Assembly: GCF_012843265.1 (NCBI RefSeq)
Contig: NZ_JABAIT010000010.1
Coordinates: forward strand, 62,001 to 126,000
Length of the DNA: 64,000 nt
Reading direction: 5' to 3'
Source: Bacillus sp. DNRA2
Lineage (GTDB): Bacteria; Bacillota; Bacilli; Bacillales; Cytobacillaceae
Shown here: positions 58,676-64,000 of the stretch, in pieces
Layout of the letters: every line of letters begins with the position of its first letter
How positions within the stretch are numbered: position 1 is the stretch's first letter
Notes under the pieces: generated by a model
Told to the model about the DNA's origin: nothing
Database searches by the model: none
What the model saw: only the letters and a program-made list of their open reading frames with translations
Translations under genes and position numbers: made by a program

Positions 58676-58699
58676 GTATGTGATTTTAGGGGGTTTGAT

Positions 58700-61489
58700 A
58701 TGTCCATGAACGAAAGTCAAAATTTGAAAGAAAGACTGAGGTCAGTTTTACAATTTATCACAAACCAGAAAACGGTTAAAGGGGCACGAATTACCTACCA
58801 AGTTATCTGGAATTTGGGATTATTATTTTTTATTATACTGATGATTGGTGGTACTTTCGCTTTAGGTGTTGGCGGAGGATACTTTGCTTCATTAGTCAAG
58901 GACGAACCAATTCGTTCCTATGCCAGCATGAAAAAACAAATTTATAACTATGAAGAAACATCGGAATTATATTTTGCTAATGATGTTTATCTCGGCAAAC
59001 TTCGCTCCGACATCGATCGGGAGGAAGTCAAGCTGAACCAAGTTTCACCATTTATAAAGGATGCTATTGTTGCCACTGAGGATGAATATTTTTATAAGCA
59101 TGATGGTGTTGTTCCAAAAGCAATTTTCCGTGCTTTGTTCCAGGAGGTTTCAAATGCCTCTGTCCAAACCGGTGGAAGTACGTTAACACAACAGCTGATA
59201 AAAAACCAATTGCTATCGAACGAAGTATCGTTTGAACGTAAAGCTAAAGAAATTCTCCTGGCACTTCGCCTAGAAAAATTCTTTGAAAAAGATGAGATTC
59301 TTGAGGCCTATCTGAATGTAGCAACTTTCGGACGAAACTCATCAGGCCGTAATATTGCCGGTGTACAATCGGCTGCAAAAGGGATTTTTGGCGTGGAAGC
59401 AAGTCAATTAAGCTTACCTCAAGCCGCGTTCATTGCCGGTTTGCCACAAAGTCCATTTGGGTACACTCCTTACACCCAGAACAAGACGATCAAGAACAAT
59501 TTAACACCGGGTTTAGAAAGAATGAAAACCGTCTTAAAAAGGATGTTTGATGGCGGATACATTACTGACGAGCAGTATAACGAGGCCCTTGCCTATGATA
59601 TCACCAAAGATTTTATCCCACCAAAAGAAAGCCCATCACAGCAATATCCTTATTTAACAACTGAGATTGAAAAGCGCTCGATTGAAATATTGGCTGGTAT
59701 TCTTGCCAAGCAGGATGGCTATGAAGAACAAGATTTAAAAGATGATCCTGATTTGAAGACCGAGTATCTTGAAATCGCTGACCTGAACATTCGCCAAAAT
59801 GGCTATAAAATTCATACAACCGTTAACAAAGAAATTTATGACGCCATGCAGCAAGTGAAAAACAATTACCCACATTATGGACCAGACAAGGCTCAGGAAA
59901 CAAAAGATCCTGAGACTGGTGAAAAGATTACTGTGATGGAGCCCGTTGAAGTAGGCGCTGTCTTAATTGAAAATAAAACAGGAAAAATCATCAGTTTTGT
60001 TGGAGGCCGTGATTATCAACGCGAGCAATTGAATCACGCGACTAGCGCAAAACGCCAAAATGGTTCAACCATGAAACCACTGCTCGTTTATGGACCAGCA
60101 TTTGAACTTGGTGCTGCACAACCTGGAACAATTTTACCAGACGTAGCTTTAAAGCTTGCACCGGGAATCAATCGTCCTTGGCCGCAAAACTATGACCGTC
60201 GATACAGCGGTTTAACATCGGCTCGTTACGCATTAACGAAGTCATACAACGTGCCAGCTGTAAAATTATACAAAGATATAGTCGCTCAAAGGCCTGCCAA
60301 ATTTTTAGCAAAGATGGGCTTCACTTCATTAGCTGAAGATGATTATACCAACCTGGCCACAGCAATCGGCTCATTGGCAACTGGGGTTACTGTAGAAGAG
60401 AACACCAATGCCTTTAGCACTTTTGCAAACAATGGGAAATTTATCGATGCTTATATGATTGATAAAATTACTGATCGCGATGGTAATGTCATTTATCAGC
60501 ACGAGGTAAAAGAAACGGATGTATTCAGTCCGCAAACAGCTTATTTAACATTAGATATGATGCGTGATGTTATCAAGAGCGGAACGGCAACATCAATTAA
60601 TAGCCGCTTAAAATTTAAATCTGATTGGGCTGGGAAAACTGGTACAGGTAATCAGTTCTACGATGCTTGGTTTGTTGCCACCAATCCGAGTGTTACTTTC
60701 GGTATTTGGACCGGCTACGACACACCGAAATCGCTGCAATCAGGTGGCATGAGCTATAGTATGCGAACCAATTATTTATGGGCAGATTTAATGAATGCAG
60801 CTTATGATATTAATCCAGATTTAGTTGACCCAGCAGAAACCTTCCAAATGCCAAGCGGAATTGTCAGCAGATCATTTTGTGCCGCGTCAGGATTATTACC
60901 ATCAGATGCTTGTTCACGAGCTGGCTTAGTTGAGACTGATTTGTTCAATGTAAAGTACGCACCAACTAAGGTTGATGACAGTTTAATTTCCGGGAAGTTT
61001 GTTGAAATTAATGGCAAGAAATATTTAGCACTCGACTCTACACCAGGTGAGTTCGCTCAATCAGGGGTGATTTTAAATCCTGATTACGTTGCTAAAATAA
61101 TGGGAACATCAGAAAATGCGAGCCAATTAATTCCGAAAAAGGATCGTTGGGCAAACGTCCTCGTGGCCGATGCGAAAATGTCTGATGATGGCAATCGTCC
61201 AACCCCATTAAGTATTTCAGTTTCTGGAAATACCGTCTCTTGGGGCGTACATCCACATGGTGACATTATCGGTTACCGCGTGTACCAAAATGGGGCCGGT
61301 AAAGTCTTAAGTATTAAATCCGGTGAAGCATTTGCGTTTACAGGTGGTAATGGTGCTTCATATTACGTAACCGCGGTAGATATCGCAGGAAACGAATCAG
61401 CCCCATCTAATACTGTCACGATCGGGGTACCTGTGCAGCAAACTCAACCAACTCCGGGAACTACCATTCCGGATCCTATGAATCCATAG
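58700..61489 (+). CDS. Class A penicillin-binding protein with C-terminal FN3 domain
   Basis: A 929-residue bifunctional peptidoglycan synthase. A membrane helix (LGLLFFIILMIGGTFALGVG) anchors it outside the cell. The glycosyltransferase domain has ATEDEYFYKHDGV with the catalytic Glu, GGSTLTQQLIKN and RKAKEILLALRLEKFF. The transpeptidase has the nucleophile motif NGSTMKPL (SxxK), KSYNVPAVKLY (SxN) and AGKTGTGNQFYDAW (KTG). About residues 840-915 form a fibronectin type III domain (GYRVYQNGAGKVLSI, YYVTAVDIAGNESAPS) before a Pro/Thr-rich tail. ATG follows AGGGGG; earlier in-frame codons lie in the T-box. I do not match it securely to ponA, pbpF or pbpG. Confidence 0.93.
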   Translation: MSMNESQNLKERLRSVLQFITNQKTVKGARITYQVIWNLGLLFFIILMIGGTFALGVGGGYFASLVKDEPIRSYASMKKQIYNYEETSELYFANDVYLGKLRSDIDREEVKLNQVSPFIKDAIVATEDEYFYKHDGVVPKAIFRALFQEVSNASVQTGGSTLTQQLIKNQLLSNEVSFERKAKEILLALRLEKFFEKDEILEAYLNVATFGRNSSGRNIAGVQSAAKGIFGVEASQLSLPQAAFIAGLPQSPFGYTPYTQNKTIKNNLTPGLERMKTVLKRMFDGGYITDEQYNEALAYDITKDFIPPKESPSQQYPYLTTEIEKRSIEILAGILAKQDGYEEQDLKDDPDLKTEYLEIADLNIRQNGYKIHTTVNKEIYDAMQQVKNNYPHYGPDKAQETKDPETGEKITVMEPVEVGAVLIENKTGKIISFVGGRDYQREQLNHATSAKRQNGSTMKPLLVYGPAFELGAAQPGTILPDVALKLAPGINRPWPQNYDRRYSGLTSARYALTKSYNVPAVKLYKDIVAQRPAKFLAKMGFTSLAEDDYTNLATAIGSLATGVTVEENTNAFSTFANNGKFIDAYMIDKITDRDGNVIYQHEVKETDVFSPQTAYLTLDMMRDVIKSGTATSINSRLKFKSDWAGKTGTGNQFYDAWFVATNPSVTFGIWTGYDTPKSLQSGGMSYSMRTNYLWADLMNAAYDINPDLVDPAETFQMPSGIVSRSFCAASGLLPSDACSRAGLVETDLFNVKYAPTKVDDSLISGKFVEINGKKYLALDSTPGEFAQSGVILNPDYVAKIMGTSENASQLIPKKDRWANVLVADAKMSDDGNRPTPLSISVSGNTVSWGVHPHGDIIGYRVYQNGAGKVLSIKSGEAFAFTGGNGASYYVTAVDIAGNESAPSNTVTIGVPVQQTQPTPGTTIPDPMNP

Positions 61490-61490
61490 A

Positions 61491-61526
61491 AAAAAGGCAG
61501 GCTCCCAAGGAGCTTGCCTTTTTTGT
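61491..61526 (+). terminator. Terminator after the PBP gene
   Basis: AAAAGGCAGGCTCC and GGAGCTTGCCTTTT pair around CAA, followed by TTTTGTTT. Confidence 0.92.
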
Positions 61527-61534
61527 TTAAATAT

Positions 61535-61651
61535 TTGTCTAGCTGCGGCGGCTAGGAGCTCGGGTCACAAGCCAAATCCCTCCAGAGACTATCATCTATT
61601 ACGTGATTCGTCTTGTGCCTGTCGCCCCTGAACGAGCCGCCTCCGCTTTTC
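61535..61651 (-). repeat. 120-bp Bacillaceae repeat, copy 2
   Basis: Opposite orientation to the 48736 copy: starts TTGTCTAGCTGCGGCGGCTA and ends CCGCCTCCGCTTTTC. The central part (GAGCTCGGGTCACAAGCC...CTTGTGCCTGTCGCCCCTGA) differs in sequence but keeps the arm pairing, so it is a diverged subtype. Confidence 0.85.
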
Positions 61652-61654
61652 TAT

Positions 61655-61776
61655 TTGTCTAGCTGCGGCGGCTAGCCCCTCGAGGTCTTAAGCCAATCCG
61701 TCCAAAAGGTAAACTACAACCTTTCGGCCGGCTCGTCTTAAGCTTGTCGGGGCTGAACGAGCCGTCTCCGCTTTTC
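61655..61776 (-). repeat. 120-bp Bacillaceae repeat, copy 3
   Basis: Tandem to copy 2 after a three-base TAT spacer and in the same orientation. It is close to the reverse complement of the 48736 copy through CCCCTCGAGGTCTTAAGCC and CGTCTTAAGCTTGTCGGGGC. It ends two bases before the acsA stop codon. Confidence 0.88.
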
Positions 61777-61778
61777 TA

Positions 61779-63497
61779 TTAGTCTTCCATTGTCGATAAA
61801 TCACCTGTTGGAAGGTTTAGTTCCCAGGCTTTTAGGACACGGCGCATGATTTTACCACTGCGTGTTTTTGGTAGACTGTCACGGAAATCAATTTCGCGTG
61901 GTGCAGCATGTGCTGCTAACCCAGTCTTAACAAATGTCCGGATCTCCTCTTTAAGCTCATCAGTTGCTTCAAAGCCTTCACGCAAGGCTACGAATGCCTT
62001 AATGATTTCACCGCGAACAGGATCCGGTTTTCCGATAACACCCGCTTCAGCAACAGCCGGATGCTCAACAAGTTTACTTTCAACCTCGAACGGACCTACG
62101 CGCTCACCTGCTGTCATGATGACATCATCAACGCGACCTTGGAACCAGAAATAGCCTTCATCGTCCATGTATGCTGAATCTCCGGAAACATACCAATCAC
62201 CTGGCATGAAATAGGATTCAAATTTTTCTTGGTTGCCCCAAATAGTATGCATCATGGATGGCCAGCCTTTTTTGATTGCCAAGTTACCCATGCGGAAAGG
62301 CGGTAGCTCTTTTCCTTGATCGTCAACGATGGCAGCTTGTACACCCGGAATTGGTTTACCCATTGAACCTGGCTTAATTTCCATACAAGGATAGTTACAG
62401 ATAAGCTGAGAACCTGTTTCTGTCATCCACCAAGTATCATGAATGCGCAGATTGAATACCTTCGCACCCCATCTAACAACTTCTGGATTAAGCGGCTCAC
62501 CGACGCTGAGAATGTGGCGTAGGCTGCTCAAATCAAAGCGTTTAACCGCTTCATCTCCTGCACCCATGAGCATTCTGAATGCTGTTGGTGCACTGTACCA
62601 AACCGTAACACCGTACTCTTCAATCATGCTGTACCACGCATCAGGGCTGAATCGGCCACCGATGATAACGTTTGAAGTACCCGTTAACCATGGTCCGAAA
62701 ATGCCATATGCAGTTCCTGTTACCCAACCAGGGTCAGCTGTGCACCAATACACATCCTCTTCTTGTAAATCTAGTACCCATTTCGCTGTTTGATATTGTT
62801 GAATCATCGCGTTATGAACATGGAGTACTCCTTTTGGCTTCCCAGTTGAACCTGATGTATAATGAAGGATAAGTCCGTCACGACGGTCAACCCACTCTAT
62901 TTCTAGTTTTTTACTAGCTTCTGTAAACTTTTTGTTAAAATCAATTAAGGTATCTGTTTCTTCGATATTTTCACCAACAAGGAAAATATGCTTTAATTCT
63001 GGAAGTTCACTAACTGGTACTCGCTTTAATAATTCAGGCGTTGTGACCAACACTTTAGCACCACTATCTTCTAAACGGTCACGGACGGCACCCTCCATAA
63101 ATGCTTCAAAAAGAGGACCAACAATAGCGCCTAATTTAATTGCGCCCAACACAGCGAAATAAAGTTCAGGTGAACGCGGCATAAAAATGAAGACACGGTC
63201 TCCTTTTACGACATCACCGTATGCTTTAAGCACATTCCCTGCTTTATTCGAAAGTTCTTTCATTTCTTTGAAGGTATATTTTTCTTTTCTAGCACCATCA
63301 CGATAGTATAAAGCGACTTTATTTTTACGGAAAGATTCAGCATGGCGATCAATTACTTCATACGCCATATTTACCTTACCAGTCTCAGACCAAGAAAAGG
63401 CTTTTTCTGCTTCCTTCCAATCAAATTGTCGGTAAGTTTCATCGTAATTTTTCAAATTAAAATTTCCTTCAATTGCTGATAGCGCTTCCAATTTCAT
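61779..63497 (-). CDS. acsA: Acetyl-CoA synthetase
   Basis: AMP-forming activation of acetate for growth on acetate. The 572-residue protein is the B. subtilis AcsA type, shorter than the E. coli Acs. It has ILHYTSGSTGKPKGVLHVH (P-loop), WCTADPGWVTGTAYGIFGPW, HDTWWMTETGSQLI, GDSAYMDDEGYFWFQGRVDD and the acetylatable lysine in PKTRSGKIMRRVLKAWE. That lysine is the expected target of AcuA, encoded divergently alongside. I start at ATG (MKLEALSAIEG); a TTG one codon earlier is closer to AGGAGG and possible. Confidence 0.96.
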   Translation of the reverse strand: MKLEALSAIEGNFNLKNYDETYRQFDWKEAEKAFSWSETGKVNMAYEVIDRHAESFRKNKVALYYRDGARKEKYTFKEMKELSNKAGNVLKAYGDVVKGDRVFIFMPRSPELYFAVLGAIKLGAIVGPLFEAFMEGAVRDRLEDSGAKVLVTTPELLKRVPVSELPELKHIFLVGENIEETDTLIDFNKKFTEASKKLEIEWVDRRDGLILHYTSGSTGKPKGVLHVHNAMIQQYQTAKWVLDLQEEDVYWCTADPGWVTGTAYGIFGPWLTGTSNVIIGGRFSPDAWYSMIEEYGVTVWYSAPTAFRMLMGAGDEAVKRFDLSSLRHILSVGEPLNPEVVRWGAKVFNLRIHDTWWMTETGSQLICNYPCMEIKPGSMGKPIPGVQAAIVDDQGKELPPFRMGNLAIKKGWPSMMHTIWGNQEKFESYFMPGDWYVSGDSAYMDDEGYFWFQGRVDDVIMTAGERVGPFEVESKLVEHPAVAEAGVIGKPDPVRGEIIKAFVALREGFEATDELKEEIRTFVKTGLAAHAAPREIDFRDSLPKTRSGKIMRRVLKAWELNLPTGDLSTMED

Positions 63498-63535
63498 CAA
63501 ACAGATTCCTCCTTTGTTTCTCTATCATGTAGCCT

Positions 63536-63564
63536 AGTATACTATCAAAAATTATTTTTCGCAA
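63536..63564 (-). promoter_or_regulatory. acsA promoter
   Basis: On the minus strand TTGCGA (63559-63564), a 17-bp spacer and TATACT (63536-63541) form a sigma-A promoter about 40 bases before the start codon. Confidence 0.65.
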
Positions 63565-63617
63565 TATTTAAAATATTTTAATTATTTATTTAATTTTAAA
63601 AATAAAAATAATATAAA

Positions 63618-63632
63618 AAGAAAGCGCTTTAT
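63618..63632. promoter_or_regulatory. cre-like palindrome between acsA and acuA
   Basis: AAGAAAGCGCTTTAT has the AAAGCGCTTT core of CcpA sites and two mismatches to the 15-base consensus. It lies just upstream of the acuA -10 and overlaps its -35 position, fitting repression. CcpA control of acsA and acuABC is known in B. subtilis. Confidence 0.6.
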
Positions 63633-63648
63633 ATGATTCTATTTCATG

Positions 63649-63654
63649 TATAAT
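63649..63654 (+). promoter_or_regulatory. acuA -10 element
   Basis: TATAAT, with no good -35 at standard spacing (GCTTTA 17 bp upstream, inside the cre-like palindrome). Confidence 0.5.
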
Positions 63655-63694
63655 GGAGTTAAGATGGTATTGTATATATTTAGGCGGTGACTAA

Positions 63695-64000
63695 ATGGAG
63701 CATAAAAAAACATATTATGAAAAAGAATTGATAACCCCCGATGGAATCGTTCATGTCGAAGGTCCAGTTCCAGCTGAAAAGCTGGCCCAATATGAGTTCC
63801 ATCAAGATTTAACTGCATTTCGTCCGGCTTCGCAACAGCATAAAGCTGTTGTTGAGATTGCCAAATTACCTGAAGGAAGAATCATCATCGCAAGACACGA
63901 AAATACGATTGTCGGGTACGCTACTTTCCTTTATCCCGATCCCCTCGAGCGTTGGTCTGAAGCTCATATGGACAATTTAATTGAGTTAGGCGCAATTGAA
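63695..64000 (+). CDS. acuA: Acetoin utilisation acetyltransferase AcuA, 3' end outside window
   Basis: AcuA acetylates and thereby inactivates acetyl-CoA synthetase. The first 102 residues are present, starting MEHKKTYYEKELITPDG, with GPVPAEKLAQYEFHQDLTAF, then RIIIARHENTIVGYATFLYP, the first part of a GNAT domain, and LERWSEAHMDNLIELGAIE. This fits AcuA, normally about 210 residues. AGGCGGTG precedes ATG. It is divergent from acsA, its known target in B. subtilis, and would be followed by acuB and acuC. Confidence 0.93.
   Translation, partial: MEHKKTYYEKELITPDGIVHVEGPVPAEKLAQYEFHQDLTAFRPASQQHKAVVEIAKLPEGRIIIARHENTIVGYATFLYPDPLERWSEAHMDNLIELGAIE

Noticed and set aside
58484-58699. 72-codon N-terminal extension of the PBP reading frame
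   Set aside because: It reads through the complementary strand of the tyrS T-box leader and upstream of the inferred PBP promoter; ATG at 58700 has AGGGGG and a family-like N-terminus.
61535-61776. Insertion sequence or transposon at the repeat pair
   Set aside because: No reading frame of useful length, no target duplications seen, and the same unit occurs alone elsewhere.

Overview
The window is an AT-rich chromosomal stretch from a spore-forming Bacillaceae bacterium. Gene content and order follow the coaE-polA-phoPR-citZ/icd/mdh-pyk/pfkA-accDA-dnaE-argGH-ackA-ezrA-rpsD-tyrS-acsA-acuA segment of Bacillus subtilis, from memory of that map. An alpha/beta-type SASP, YtvI, YtaF, YtrH, YtrI and YtfJ indicate endospore formation. 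I saw no prophage, transposase, CRISPR array, tRNA or rRNA. I think it is a Bacillus/Neobacillus-like genus, but the species cannot be fixed from here.

Layout. 1-8.7 kb: dephospho-CoA kinase (cut by the window edge), YtaF, MutM, PolA, the PhoPR phosphate two-component system, then malate dehydrogenase. 8.8-12.4 kb: icd, citZ and YtwI, the citrate branch of the TCA cycle with an elaborate citZ upstream region. 12.4-21.1 kb: YtvI, FxsA, pyk-pfkA, accDA, a GntR/FadR-type regulator and a malic enzyme. 21.2-31 kb: dnaE, the sporulation pair ytrH-ytrI, nrnA, ytpI, ytoI, a small membrane protein, YtkL and an Xaa-Pro peptidase. 31-41 kb: alanine dehydrogenase, a 52-residue small protein, a universal stress protein, argG-argH, ecsC-moaB, ackA, ytxK and tpx. 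41-50.7 kb: ytfJ, ytfI, yteJ, sppA, an acyl-CoA synthetase, a SASP, iscS-thiI and ezrA. 50.9-64 kb: hisJ, refZ, a diguanylate cyclase, rpsD, a NERD-domain protein, tyrS with a T-box leader, a class A penicillin-binding protein, acsA and the start of acuA.

Most genes are on the minus strand. Central carbon metabolism dominates: glycolysis exit, malate and citrate nodes, malonyl-CoA formation, and acetate overflow and re-use. Candidate regulatory sites match this: a cre centred about 56 bp upstream of the inferred ackA start, a cre-like site between acsA and acuA, an ARG-box-like site at argG, TTTACA repeats at phoPR, a tyrosine T-box at tyrS, and a leader at rpsD.

The least expected features are three. 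(1) Near-identical TGGTCTG(A/G)CCA operators lie at both the malic enzyme and accDA promoters, on either side of an atypical FadR-type regulator gene, suggesting a small local regulon. (2) Two intergenic arrays with unrelated sequences, 24 kb apart, share a 52-bp period and the same dyad-spacer design. (3) Two families of intergenic repeats occur both as full copies and as end-only copies. Many genes begin at TTG or GTG; starts were set by Shine-Dalgarno position and known family N-termini.
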